From: Hymenolepis diminuta
Taxonomy: Eukaryota > Platyhelminthes > Cestoda > Cyclophyllidea > Hymenolepididae
NCBI GenBank assembly: GCA_900708905.1
Contig: CAADRB010000031.1
Span: 352,051-416,050 of the forward strand
Direction of reading: 5' to 3'
Length of the DNA: 64,000 nt
Shown here in pieces: positions 38,034 to 52,000 of the stretch (its first letter is position 1; each line of letters starts with the position of its first letter). A program made the translations under genes and the position numbers. The notes below the pieces were generated by a model. The model was not told where the DNA came from. It did no database searches and saw only the letters and a program-made list of their open reading frames with translations.

Positions 38034-38240
38034 GCAATTTTATCTCTAAGGGTAAAATTGGTTAATTTGTTGACGGCACTGCGCACTGGTGCCTTAAGTA
38101 ATTGCCTACAAGTTCTGACTGTAATTTTAACCTTCAATTCAGTCTGGCAGCTTTTTTAACCACGAGTCATAGTTGAGGTACGCACACATATCGCAGCGCA
38201 CGCGCATGTGAGCCCCTAAGTTATACTAGATGAGCACCAG
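38034..38240 (-). promoter_or_regulatory. less A+T-rich region upstream of light-chain paralogue 5
   Basis: A patch with many GCGCAC- and CACGCG-like steps, unlike the surrounding A+T-rich DNA, directly upstream of the gene start. It is a candidate promoter region by position only. Confidence 0.25.
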
Positions 38241-38599
38241 CTCAAATTTTTGTATTATTTTCCATTAAATCGATCGAAATGTGAGAAGCTCCTCTCAATA
38301 CCTAAAAGACGTAGGGGGGTGAAGAGTCTAGTCATAAATTATTGACAAGTGTCATTCTGCCTCAGAATGATTTCATTTCACTATTTATAATTTCCGTTTC
38401 TAAAAATAATTTCTTAATGTCTCTTAATTTTCTTTCAAAAAATATTTAAAGAGAAAGAAAAAATGAAAAAATTATGTTGTTGCCATCTGTATTATATTAT
38501 TTGTAAAGCGTATAAATAATATTCCATCACCTGATATCAACCAAAATAAATTTGCAGAGAAAGAATACTAATGAGCTTAAAATAGCGCAGGTAGAGCAG
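38241..38599. other. no gene seen
   Basis: A+T-rich, without recognisable features. Confidence 0.5.
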
Positions 38600-38680
38600 G
38601 ACTGACAATGGTTTAAAGATGCTTTTGTGGGTCATGAAGGCCTGAGAAGTTAGAGGACAGGGTTTGATTTCCATTGGCGC
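38600..38680 (+). repeat. possible tRNA-derived SINE-like fragment
   Basis: Contains ACAATGGTTTAAAGATGC (A-box-like) at about 38,605 and GGGTTTGATTTCC (B-box-like) at about 38,660. Blocks between and after them (CCTGAGAAGTT, TTTCCATT) line up with the better example at 58,790-58,850. No tRNA fold is evident. Confidence 0.2.
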
Positions 38681-40019
38681 AAAGTAGGGAGAATTTAAGT
38701 TCCTCACAATGAAGCTCTAATGATGCTATTACTCTGCCTAATAAGAGTATTGGTAGACGCTATTCTAAATGGGTTTAGGAGTTATTTTTGTTCTTCAAAG
38801 TACATTTCCCTATTTCATGGTGAAGTTAGTACGTTGGTGTATTTTCATATGAACGCTTTAAGACTGAAACTTATTGGGCTTATACGCGGATACTAATGTT
38901 TCAAATCAAAAAGTCGATTCCGTAAAGGGGTCAAGTTGAGGTAATTATAGTGAAATCTGCTAGAGTTAAATCATCCCGGATAATACCTTATTGAAATCTC
39001 AATGCTATAGTAATATCAAGTGGCCATTATAATTGTATTGTATTATCTTTCAAAACACTTAATTCTAATATATAAACCTGACTTCATATTCTTTTAAGTG
39101 AAATGATAATAAGATCATTTGGCTTGATATCCCAATTTTACATGATCTATCAAAATTGTTTCAGTATTCCCACGTGTTCTGATGCTGACCATATCTAAAA
39201 TTAAGTAAATGTCCATTTTACAGCGATTGAGTTAAAAAATTAATCAAAGTAAACGCACCTGGAAAAGAAGTCGAGTAGATTATTCAGTTAATTTTCAATA
39301 CGCTAAAGGCCTGATTGTCCTAAAATTGTTCTCCCTACAAATATTAACGATTTTATATAGCAAAGAAATTCCAAATATTTCTTCTCAAATTAGAGGACTG
39401 AGTGAGAATCAATTATCTTAGACATCTGAAGGAACTGAGAGAGAAATGAGAAGTAGGACGAGGAATTTGGATCAGGAAGAACTAGGAATATCTGTGATCT
39501 GAGGAAGAAAATCAGTGAAAATGGATTATGATGCACGAACCAAATTACTCTACATAGAATTGAATGACTACTTTGTGCCCCTTGTTGACCTTGTGAGCAA
39601 ATAAGTCAATATATGAGTTTTCGCATTCAAAGGACTGAAAAAGGACATGAAATATATTTAAGATAAAGGAAATTGAATCTGATTATTTAAATGTGTACTG
39701 GAGGAAACCACATAGAAATTTGACATTTAATTAATCTAGCAAAAATAATTAGGTTGAGGACGATAAGAGAAACCTCCATTAATTATACGTATAGTTCAAA
39801 AAAAGTTTTCGACCCATCAAGTTGGCTCTAGATTTCATACTCCCTAACCGATCTAATATTTCTTATTATTCCGTGGTATTTATTCTTAACTTATACACCC
39901 GATCTATCAAAAAAATGTTAATCCTTAAATTTTAAAATTCACTTCTCGCTACAATTGTAGTGTAGAATAGAAAAAGTTAAATTCCGGACTATTAATTTCT
40001 AAATTTCAACCGAGTTTTA
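38681..40019. other. no gene seen
   Basis: A+T-rich, all frames interrupted. Confidence 0.5.
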
Positions 40020-41210
40020 GTTTTGTAATTTTCCAAAATAACTTCTGCACCTGCTATCGGATTGGGAGGAGGTCGAAAGGCAAAGATCAAAGCCGCTGAG
40101 TTTTAGTTTTGTCTCGGGATGACTAATCACTTGCTCTACCTAAGCCGGTCATTTTCCTTAAGCAGCCACACTCCTGACAGCTTGACAGTTGTAGGAAGCG
40201 TGCCAAGGCCACAATCATCTAAAAAGTTCTGGCGAGATCCACTTGTTCACAACTAATCATCGTTTTAGGAAGCGTAGTCCATACAGAACTTTATTAAAGA
40301 ATATCATAAAGAAATCGGCAAGTAATATGAAATATCGCAAAGTCTATACGATGTCTGGGAGAAGGAAATAAGGACCAAAAAGTATAAAGATATCAAAGAA
40401 TGAGAGGAAATGGCCATTTATCTTCGATGAGCAACATCATGAAGACGAGAATATAGCGTGATTTAATTAGTGGCTACTGTCTTTCCATTGGTCAATACTG
40501 TGCGCGCATCCATTTGGCCTGCTTCCAATTTTCTTGAAGCTTATGCGATTATTATCAGCTGTTATCAACTTGGCGGTGATTTAATCTTTGACATCAAAAA
40601 TGGGAAGATAATTTACATTCATATATGGTCTCTGTTGAGTCAATAACGTGTTTCGGAGTAACTACACTTCCGTCCTACCTGTCACTTCAGGTCTGAGTCA
40701 GCTGTCTCCTAGCGATATTTAGTGGGCGCATAGATTACAGCGACAAAAATTAGACATCCTGTAGCACTACTACAGTACCAAAAAAGTCTCACTTTAGAGT
40801 AGGGACTAAAATTAAAACCTAAAAAATTATTTTTATCGTCACTAACAATAATGACCCACGGAATAACATCTCTTCCGATGCTATGTCATGAATTGTCCGT
40901 ATGAATATTTTTGACCTAACAACTGCATTGTGCTCCCAAAATCAAAGTCTGCCGAACTATTGAAAGGTTATCATAGAGGCATTATGGAGTTGGTCTTGGG
41001 CTTTCCTGTGATTTCCGAAAAGACCATTTCTGGACGGTTGCTACTGGACTCAAGAGGCGTGGAAAAGTCATCCAAGTCGATACCAAATCTCGGATTCGAC
41101 ATTGAGACCAACTGAGGCCGCGTCTTTTCGGAAGATAGTTGGCTCCAAATTCAGAACTACTTTGGACAGTTAAACTTTCAGTATATATGTCAAGAGCAAA
41201 CACTGAAAGG
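40020..41210. other. less A+T-rich region without a recognised gene
   Basis: Base composition is visibly less A+T-rich here than in its surroundings. The minus strand at about 40,020-40,120 gives a run starting SGFDLCLST that only weakly recalls the FDxVHIDxVGP start of gypsy-type integrases. Frames of 61 and 73 codons at 40,930-41,203 match nothing I know. It is likely an old transposon, but this is not shown. Confidence 0.25.
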
Positions 41211-44200
41211 ACTACAGAATTACAAATGCACCTATTTGAAAGAATCTACCGATAACATGAAATTAAGATCATTGGCGTAAGGAGTGGTCAAAAAAGGATG
41301 ATTAATGCGAATATGATTATGAGAATTAAGAAACGATTTTCCATTTCTTTTTATTGAATTAACATTACTGAATTCTGACTGTTGGTGAGCAAATTAGAAT
41401 TTAACTTATATTTGACTAAATTTTTTTCGGCAGCTTTCCCGATTATATCCTCTCTTGTTCTTCTGAATAATTTAAGAATTATTTCTGCAGATTTACATCG
41501 TCACTAGGCCATAAAGAGGCGGGGATAATTAATTAACAGCTTAAGAACCAGAAGATGAGGAATTTATTAAAATGTTAAAAGCTAAAATTTGGTAGAAAAA
41601 ATCCGCATAACGTTGATTACGCATGAAGTAACAGCATAATTCCCGTGCAAGAAGTTATCAAATCCTAATTAAGGAGTCATTAAAATCCGAAACGCATTAA
41701 AGAGCTAGCTGAATGGTATATAGTTTTGATGCGATTCCTCGACTTTGCTGTTTTAGAACGCCTTGTAGAACAGTAAAGTTAATGTATTTCCACTAATCTT
41801 GGTGAAGTGCTTTGATATCTGAATACGAAAATTTGCACATTTCTTGTACCTATCCTGCAAAATCAGCTTTTGATAATTAGCAGCTTTTCCCAGCTTTTGA
41901 AAAAGAGTCAAAGTTTGAATAGGCGGATCCAAAGAAACAAACAAATTAATTAAAAATGATTTCAATTTTAAATCGCTACCTTATCAGAATTTAATTACTT
42001 CCATTCCATTCCAATTTGATCATTGCTTGGTGTATCTTCTGTAACTATTTAAATTTTCATATAATCTGGAAGACATATTTTTCCATCAAAGGTATTCTTC
42101 TTGAACTAATTTTCTCATTGAACTTAGGAGAAATATTAATGCTCAAGAACTATACTTTAAAGTGTTGTCATTTAAAATAGTTATTAATCCTTACATTTAC
42201 AGATCTATAATTATCTGTATTTAAAATCCAAGTGATCTTCAAATTAAAACTACCTCTTAAGTTTTTTCCTTGTATTTGGTTCTGAGAATAGGGGATTTTT
42301 CAGCACTAAACTCACTAATGTGACTTTTTCTGCAATTTCTTTGAATCTTCTCTGTGAAAACCACACCTTTGAGAGTGTGATATGTTAACTGAAACGTATG
42401 AAATGGGTGAGATTTCTTGATAAATATGCATTTATCTAATTGGATTGTTATAATTTGCTCTTTTCTGTAGGATACCGTAACTAACTCTTAGGTTCCCCCA
42501 GACATTACAATACAAAATGACCCAAATCACCATATCAAAATAAGACACACGTTTCTATAAACAGGTCGATTTACATTATGCTCCATTTACAATCGTAATG
42601 TAAATAAATTCATTCGAATAAAAGGGCATTAAAAGAAACAGGAATTAAAAGGTGGAAAATAAAGAATCTTACATATGGGAACTACTATGAGGAAAATATT
42701 ATTTTCTTATATGTAGTACACTGCTAATAGTTGTTGACTCTGACATACAATTTGAATCCACAAGTTAGCCGCCGTCAGGCAAACAGGCTTAAGTGTTATC
42801 ACAAGATCCTTTCCAAATCACTCTCTTCCCTCTAATATGAGAATGGAATGTAGTTGAAATAATAAAAATATGATAAAGAGATATTTTCAAGAAATATTCA
42901 ATCGGTTATTATTTTGAAAAAAGGAGAAGGCTGTCAATATTTCCAAACAAAGCAAATACGTGTGATAATTAGTTCTAAAATGATGCTGGTGTAAAAATTT
43001 GCTAAAAGGAACTGACTCAAAATGCGGACATTCCTAACGTCTGTCTCAGAGCATCAAGCTGTTCTCATGCATGCATATTAAGCATGTACGAACGAGAATC
43101 GTTTATTTGTTGTTGATCAACACTAATATTTAAGACAGTGAACTAGCCCATAAATATGCTATAACCTCTCGACGTTATATATGTTTGGTTGAATTAAATT
43201 GAGATGTTTTGGTTTAGCTTTAAACCTACTTACTTGTGATAAACTGCTATGAGCCTAAAAGTCTAAATATTTTGTTAACCTTTATCATCCTATGAATATC
43301 TGAACTATGAGAAAAAATGTGTTTAAAATCATTGGCCGACTGTCCTAATGAATAAATTGGACATTAAACTCTTTTCACTCAGAAAACAGGAGATGGAACA
43401 TGAAATTCGGACATTTGGATATAACTATGAAAAGTATGTAAGGCTCATAACCTGAATCAAAAGATATTTTTTCAAGTTTTGATCTCCCTGACACTTTTAT
43501 TAACACATATTGAATTGCTGTATTTTTCCTGTGTTTGGATCCTTCCTTCGATGAAATATTGTATTATTTATCTTGCTTGAAACAATTCTTATTTAAGTGC
43601 ACTTCAATGAATACTGATTTTTAAATATTACTATGAGAAAATACGCCACTCAAACGTATAAATTTGACACAAATTAATTATACATGTTCTTCAATGTTTT
43701 TACTATCATGTCTGACCATTTCAAGGGCTCCTTCAGTAATTAATTACATGAGAAATTGTTACTTGAGATCATTCCAGATAAAACGTAAGAATTACTGTAT
43801 TCTCTGAAATAGAATCAATGAGAATCGATACTTCAACCCATCGTTAGTCTAGTGAAAAATTATGATCAGAATGAATTTTCTCATGTCAATAGTGCAGATA
43901 ATGTAGGACGTGAGAAAGTTTGAAAAAACTGAAATTTTCTCAGACAAAAATGCGCTTTTATATTAATGAGTTTTTAGGATTTATCTAGAAGAGTAATCGA
44001 CCGATGGTTTTGCAGAAATTGTGTTCAATGAAATGATGGAAGCAGTTATGGAAATATGCAATCTAAAGTTATCTAAAACTGCTGTCAAGCAAAGATTTTC
44101 TACTTAAAAACGAAATATACTCAAGTATTGATTTAAAATTATGCCAAAAAGATACTTCATTAACATGTCAAATAAAGGTGCTAAATTTCAGAGGCAGAGT

Positions 44201-45387
44201 TCACAATACTGCACAGACGATGCCATTCCAAACTTTAAAATTACATTAAAATAAATAGTAAGTGGTAGAATAACTAATTAAATGACTCTAGCTAACTAAT
44301 CAGAATATTATCCCCCCTCATGCACTTCAATTACATTCCTCTCGTTTCGCAGTCGATCTCATGACCAAGACAAATGTCTGATCAAATTTAATCCACGATG
44401 CTTCATGGATGGAAACAACTTTTTCCTAAAAATTCTAACCCCATTTTTCCTAATTTTCCACTCTTTAATTCTCGCTTATTTAGTGACTTTTACTTAAATT
44501 TGTTTCTTTATGTTGCATAATTTAATAATCAACAATACAAATAACTTAACATTACGAACGTGTAGAGTACTTAATTATTGGGCATGACCATTTTGTCCTT
44601 GTAAATGTTACAATCGCATAGGGGATCTAAGCGTCGAGTTACTGATAGGAAGGCGAAGCAACGATTTGCTGTATACTAGACATTACAAAGACAGTTCATG
44701 ATATTTTAAGGTCTACCGCTATTCATCGATTGGTTCGTTGCCTGATCAATAATATTCTGCTACACCGAACAAAGAAATACCCATAATTATCATTGATTAA
44801 TTCAGTGTTCTCTGGTGAATGACTATCTTGTTGAACCCAACCCATTTGTGTAAATAGTAATCAAATTACTTTAATATATATTGGGACTAGTTTGAATTAA
44901 TCTTGTCCGCTTTAGTCTTCTTCTGAGGTCTTTGCAACTGTAGGACCCTATATCAGGGTGAGTTGACTATACGTTAAAACAGTTACCTACGAAAAAGAGA
45001 AGATTAAACCAAATAGGCATGGAAATTGCTGAATTGCAGAAATTATTCCTGCATTTATCAATATTTGAAAAATAAAGTAAGAACAAACTGGAATATTGTT
45101 TTTAGTTATTGTTATGCTTCATCTCTTATACGTCTTTTAATGCATAACAAAATATGCATACAATTTTGCCAGTAACAATAGGCAATGAAAGAACTTAAAG
45201 AATAAATTAATTTTTTGACAATTAGGAATTCAAAAATAAATTTGAACCTGGAAAATATGTTCCGAGAAATTTACAACTGATAACCATCAAAATTAGGGCT
45301 AAATTGGCAATCTCAATTAATCATTAGCTTGCTAATCAACTGACAGGCAAAATTATATTATATCAAGTTCGGGCATAATGTATGGAA
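41211..45387. other. no gene seen (4.2 kb)
   Basis: A+T-rich, with only short frames and no recognised signatures on either strand. Confidence 0.5.
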
Positions 45388-45418
45388 ATATATATATGTA
45401 TATATATATATATATATC
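45388..45418 (+). repeat. (AT)n microsatellite
   Basis: An uninterrupted alternation of A and T except for one G, in the region 0.6 kb upstream of the light intermediate chain gene. Confidence 0.85.
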
Positions 45419-46034
45419 GGTTCCATAAAAGATAATTTGCTATAAAATATCCATATCTGATTGTTTTACTTAACTTTAAAGGGAGGAAAAGTTAAAATAT
45501 TACTTTTACTTAGGCTTGCATGCCAACGATATAATAGTAGTGATGGACTTGAATGGCGAGTTAACTATTTACCGCAAAAACGTAAGTAAAGCATTGACAC
45601 CGAGATAATAGTAAATTGTATATAAGCAAATAAGGTTAAATGATTTACCTATTAGGCAATATCTATGAGGTCTTGATTTACTAAGTAACGGCAAACGCGA
45701 TTGTATTGGTTGTCTTAAGGCGAAATTTATAAGTTCAGTGTCAAAACGTTAATAATAAAATTAAAATTACTTAATGGAACAAGTGAATGGACTTTTATTT
45801 GGTAAAAATTTAGGTTAGTTTGGTTTTGCTGATATGCTAATTTTTACTGGTTTTATAACAAACTGACATGAAGGGAATAATACGTGTAACATGTAAAAAT
45901 AATTATAAAGAAAATTTTTAATATAATTGATGGATGGATGATGGATGATTAATTATACTTTTCTCATAAAAATGTCATCGACTAAATGGTTTAACTTGGT
46001 CATTGATTACGCGCGACTTTGAAAGTTGTTGGAA
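45419..46034. promoter_or_regulatory. upstream region of the dynein light intermediate chain
   Basis: Must hold the promoter and 5' UTR. It contains a GGAT(G)-type repeat at about 45,928-45,950. No clear TATA box was assigned. Upstream coding exons cannot be excluded, because the predicted N-terminus is short. Confidence 0.3.
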
Positions 46035-49000
46035 ATGGGAATTGAGGTCGAGCCAAGTAATGCAGAAGCTGGGGAGGCTTCCGTTCATTTATGGTATTGG
46101 TGATTTTTTATTGTTATAAAATTTTAGGTCGACCATTTTAAAGGAAGTTGCTAACGCTCGTATTGGGAGAATACCGCATGGTAAAGGTATAATTGTTCTT
46201 GGGGATAACGGCGCTGGGAAAAGTACTCTGGTCAGTCGTTTAAGTCACAAAACTGTTCCTCCCAAAACACCTGGCCTTGAATATCACTACATCGATATTC
46301 GGGATGAAGCGACAGATGGTGAATTTTACTCTGTTTCTAACGTTGTTCTAGATCAAACTAAATTGAATGCCTGGGTACTGGATGGTGATTTGATTTTTGT
46401 TCCCTTTTTGAAATTTGCTCTGGATAAGAAGAACTTCACTGACCGGATGGTTGTTATTGTTGTTGATATGGACCGGCCATGGAACATAATGGATGTTTTA
46501 GAGAAATGGTCGAATGCTCTTGAGGATTACATTCAGAGCATCGATGTTGAAGTAGAGGATATGAAGGAATATCAAGATAATCGTAAGCCTCGAACTGGTT
46601 TTGTTGTCGCTGGTGATCCACATAAATTATTTTCATGATTCAATTTTATTTCAGTTATACGCCAGTTCCGGCTTTACGTTGAGCCGGATACCCTACATCT
46701 GCATTCAGTAGCAACTAATGGTGGTGCGGTGACTCCAGTAAAGAGTTCTTCAAAGGCGTCAGATTCCATGGCTACTTCAACTCCTGCTCAGCCAGCTGCA
46801 TCTTCAACTTCTGGTTTGCATCCTGCCACTGCGGCCCTTCTTGGTTTGGGTGGACCCAGGCAACAGAAAGATATTATTCCTGGCGACCAAATTAACGAAG
46901 ATGATTCAAATGATGATGAAGATGAAGCTATAAACGGTGCGACGGTGAATGGAAAGTCGGCTAAGGAAAGGATGAATCCATCTGATGTTCTGAAAGAACT
47001 GCCAATCACTCCTGGTGCTCTTACAAAGAATCTCGGTATCCCATTGATAGTTGTAGTTAATAAGGTGGGCCGTTGATTTTAGAGCATTTTTTTATCTTTG
47101 TGTTATATTTGCTGCTGTGATTTTTCATTTAATGGTTGAAATTTAGTAAAACTGTCGTGGTCAAATTGATTAATAATAGCCCTTTATCATCATATTGTTA
47201 AGATTAATCGATGTGACAAATTTCATTGCGAAAATTCTTATTCAAATATTGAATCGTTCTTGACTCTCTTGTTTTCCAATTCAATTTTTCTATTAGGGCA
47301 CTCTATAGTCTGGATCGTTATAATATTTTACATCGTTAATCTTTGCATTTTTTGTGGAGAACTTTGTAACAGTTTTAGAATCATTGTGACGGTATGTGAC
47401 TCAGGGTCATATAAAAAGAATAAGTCAAGTCATCACTGGAACATTTCGGAGTTGGCCATTTACTTATTAATCAAAATATTTATATTATATGCAATATTTT
47501 CCTCATCAGTCATATCGAATCGTCGATGTTTCCACATGTTCGGTATTTACTACTGTCATTATATTATTATCATAAGATAGCATCTGAACATGTGAAAATA
47601 GCGAACTAGTCCAGTCAGAGATAAAATTTGATTAAATAGAAGTATTTACTGAAGTCAAGCGCGAAGAATCTCACTTGAGAATTTTAGAAGCATTGAATTT
47701 TTCTTCTTTACATAAGGGGTATATTTCACTTTATAGTATTCAAAGTTCAGTTTTCTTGATTTAACTCCTTGTTTGCTGAATTATCTCACGTCGTGATATT
47801 CAGAGATCCTTGATCATCTGATTTAAATGAATGGTTGATAATGTCCCTTTGCAAAATTTGTATATCCCTACGGCTATGATCAATTAAATAATACTAGCAT
47901 TTTAAATAACAAAGCTTACTCCAGCTCCTTATCTAAGGCTGCAGTTGTTGAAACTAGTGAGTCTTATCTTTTATTAACAGTTTTCACATCTTTAACATAC
48001 TCATAAAATCCCTTCTTACGTATAATCTATTACCGATATTTTGTGCTGGTTAAGTATAATTTTGATATTCATTTTCTTTTGGACTTATCTTTTAAGCTCA
48101 TTTCCCATGCACAGTTTTCTGATATGGTGAGTTACATGTCTTCTTTCGAAATTCTAGGAACATATATTTTGAGAAATAGATTTAATGAGGGGGTTTTTAG
48201 TGACAGCGATCTTGGGGAATATAAGCGAATAATGTAAAGAACAATCAGAGCTATGTCGTTACCAATTTCAGTTAATCAGAGATTAGTCAGTTTTCCAACT
48301 GACACAAAATTGTGACTACTGGTCATCTTGATAGGTAAAAAATCGCGATAATATTCTCTAATAATAACTGAAAACCATTACTTTTGTTTTCTGTTTTCGC
48401 TATTTATTTTGAGTATCTCCTCCTATCCTCCTTTGCTGCTGTCGATTTTTTTAATTTTATTTGGCTTAATCTTCCTGCACAATCATTTGCAACTTAGTCT
48501 CAGGATTCAGCAGTTCTATTCGTCATGAACGCATGCGAATAAGGATGCATAAAATTGAGCATAAATTATTAATATGAAATGAAAAGGTTGTTATTCTTAG
48601 GCGCCCTTCCTAAAATTCAAAATTACTATTTTTTTATCTTTAGACTGATGTTATGGATGACTTGGAGAAGACCAAGGGAATGACAGAGGAGCAATTCGAT
48701 ATTCTTCAGATGCATATACGTCGCTTCTGCCTTTCGTGTAAGTCTATTTCCTCTTAAAAGCTTAATACTCAATATTTAACCGATCATAACGGTACTTAGA
48801 CTCATTTTTTAAATAAAATCACCACATGTNNNNNNNNNNNNNNNNNNNNNNNNNNNNNNNNNNNNNNNNNNNNNNNNNNNNNNNNNNNNNNNNNNNNNNN
48901 NNNNNNNNNNNNNNNNNNNNNNNNNNNNNNNNNNNNNNNNNNNNNNNNNNNNNNNNNNNNNNNNNNNNNNNNNNNNNNNNNNNNNNNNNNNNNNNNNNNN

Positions 49001-52000
49001 NNNNNNNNNNNNNNNNNNNNNNNNNNNNNNNNNNNNNNNNNNNNNNNNNNNNNNNNNNNNNNNNNNNNNNNNNNNNNNNNNNNNNNNNNNNNNNNNNNNN
49101 NNNNNNNNNNNNNNNNNNNNNNNNNNNNNNNNNNNNNNNNNNNNNNNNNNNNNNNNNNNNNNNNNNNNNNNNNNNNNNNNNNNNNNNNNNNNNNNNNNNN
49201 NNNNNNNNNNNNNNNNNNNNNNNNNNNNNNNNNNNNNNNNNNNNNNNNNNNNNNNNNNNNNNNNNNNNNNNNNNNNNNNNNNNNNNNNNNNNNNNNNNNN
49301 NNNNNNNNNNNNNNNNNNNNNNNNNNNNNNNNNNNNNNNNNNNNNNNNNNNNNNNNNNNNNNNNNNNNNNNNNNNNNNNNNNNNNNNNNNNNNNNNNNNN
49401 NNNNNNNNNNNNNNNNNNNNNNNNNNNNNNNNNNNNNNNNNNNNNNNNNNNNNNNNNNNNNNNNNNNTTACTGTAGACGGCGCCTCTTTGATCTATGTCT
49501 CCGCAAAGAATGGAAAAAATTGTGGTTTACTGAATAATTACTTGCAGCATCGGATTTATGGATTCCCATTCACGCAGAGTGCTTACGTAATCGACAAGGA
49601 CAGTGTTTTCATGTGAGTCATTTGGTGATATGTGTGTTTGAATTTCCAGTTAATCATTGTCAGAGCGCTACACTGAGGCAATGTTAATTTATTCAAAAAT
49701 GCACCTGTTGATGATTCTCTGGAATAACGACTGTTTGGCTGAAACTTGAGTAGTTTAGATATACCGCCAATCACTCTATGGAATCTCAAAATAATGTACG
49801 TTCAGAGAAAAGTAGGAAAAAAGGTAATTCATTCATTTAATTATCTTCCTGTAATAGTTGTCTCTCGTAAAACCTTGAGGAGATTACTGTGTTAGATAAA
49901 TCAATTCTACTTTATTGCAATGACTCAACATTAAACAAGAGGTGGGTACAACCCTTTCCACTTGATAGGTTCGGATTTTATTTATGCACTTTCATAGGGT
50001 TTCGGCACTTACGTCCTACCTGTTTTCTTTGAAAGGGCTGTGTTTTAAATCCTCTTCCAAGTCCTTATCTTAATAGTCTTGCTTTTTAAGTTAGTGCCGT
50101 CTTTCTGTCTTAAGTATCGATTTGCTATTGTAATTTCGATGTTTTCATCGTTATTGCTCCTAATTGATGGACCACGATGCCTACCATACGCCATTTTAAC
50201 TGAAGAAGACGTTTCGGTGATGATGATAATTTAAATGAAACTACGATGTAGTAGTTGTAGTAGAGTGTGCGAAAAGTTATACATTTTATGATTCTTGCGT
50301 TACCCAGTCCTCATCTCGCGTTAATCTATCTTTTTCGAATCTCTTATGTTTTGACTTAGAATTTTTCAACGTCTGTAGTGTTTTATGTGTCTGTAATCGG
50401 TTTTTGATACGTCTGTCATTTCTCATGCCATCTCATTTTCGATATTATTCTTTGCTCTTGTGACTATCCGGCACCCATCTAACTTAATACTTATCAATTT
50501 CTCATACCCACAATCCTAAGTATAGCCCAATGCACGGCAGGTGCAACTCAATGCGAACTTCAGTTATTTATATCGGAAACATTCTTCAGGCTGCCTACTA
50601 ATTGCCAAAAAGAATAGCATATTTGGCGTATTGTGCAAACAATTTTCCTGTTTTTTAGTCCTACCGGTTGGGATAGTTTGAATAAGATCAGTCTACTGGA
50701 ACAGAACCTAACCAGATACAAACCTGGAGATGACTACTCTACAGTAATCCCGAAACCCACTGGACAGACAAGTGTCACAAATGAGGAACCCCAGGTTACC
50801 GCAATGGACGATCAGGTAAATCTCTAAACGGTATATACGCTCCTTTAATATCCGATAAGTAGTTATATATGTTAATTTAGCAATTCTTGAGTCACCTCTA
50901 CACTGTTCTTCAACGCGACGCTACGACAAATGGGGCGAGCGATACAGGAAATGATTCTTCAACTCACGAGCAGTCATCAATTCTTGATGGTTCTGGCACG
51001 CCTACAAGTCGTCCTTCCTCGGGTTCAGCAGTTCGTGGACGTGTGAGTCCTTTCGCCCTATTTTTCATTCTTTTTTCTCTTAATACGCTTATTGTGGGTG
51101 CATTAAATGGATTACTTTCAATTGTGTGCCATTATTCAGGTTACTTGCAGTTGCGGTGGATCGCCAACATCTGGTAAATGTCGTAGAAAGAGAGTATAGA
51201 TTGTTTTAGAACTCATTTTTATTACCGGTTTGCTGTGCTTTTTTATGTGAATGGGGTTTGCATGTTTTGTTTATTTGCATTTTGGATTCTGTGGGCTTTG
51301 TTGTCTAAAGAATAATATCCTTTTTATTGTGTTTAGCTGGTTAATGTACTGGATATCTTTATGACTTTCGGTTAATCTAAAAGAATATTCTTAATGTGGA
51401 AAATCGGTTTGTGTTAAATGAAACCCGAACACTTGGATTCTATTGCAAGATTAGCTGTTGAGTAGAATCGATGGGTTGTATGTATGCTTCTTAGAAAAAT
51501 CCAGATTGGATCCACTCATAGTAGTAGCAATCGATATGTGTTTCCATGTTTTTGCGAATTTGAACTCATGATTAGCGTCCCGTTAGCTAATCCAGAAAAG
51601 GTGAATTATGTAAAAATTTATAATAATTAGAACTCATTGTTTTGCCAAATAGCATTAAATAATTTTAATGGTCAAACTTTTATATTTATACCTTGTTTTC
51701 GTGTCAGAGTAAAAAAAGAAAGTGGGATATACTTATCACTTAGAAAGGCTGACACTGATTTATATCAATTGATTTGATATATTCAATCGTTTCTTATGGT
51801 ATAGATCCAAAAAATTGTTTTGAATAAGTTCTTTAATTCAATATAAACATCGCCCCTTTTCTAAGATAACTTTTGAACGTATCTTCGATTTAGTATCATA
51901 GTTTACTAACTGTAGCCTGATCCTCCTACATAGTTGAAATGGGATTCAAATAATTCTATCCTATTATTATCCTACCAATGCTTTCACTTACCCTGCTTGA

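Noticed and set aside
46454..47009. Minus-strand frames inside the light intermediate chain
   Set aside because: They are mirror frames of exons 2 and 3, which are supported by protein similarity on the plus strand.
47260..47580. 106-codon frame in intron 3 of the light intermediate chain
   Set aside because: Hydrophobic composition typical of A+T-rich noncoding DNA, no domain, and it lies between well-supported splice sites.
48826..49476. Long open frame across the second gap
   Set aside because: It consists of N bases; the true exon begins at 49,477.
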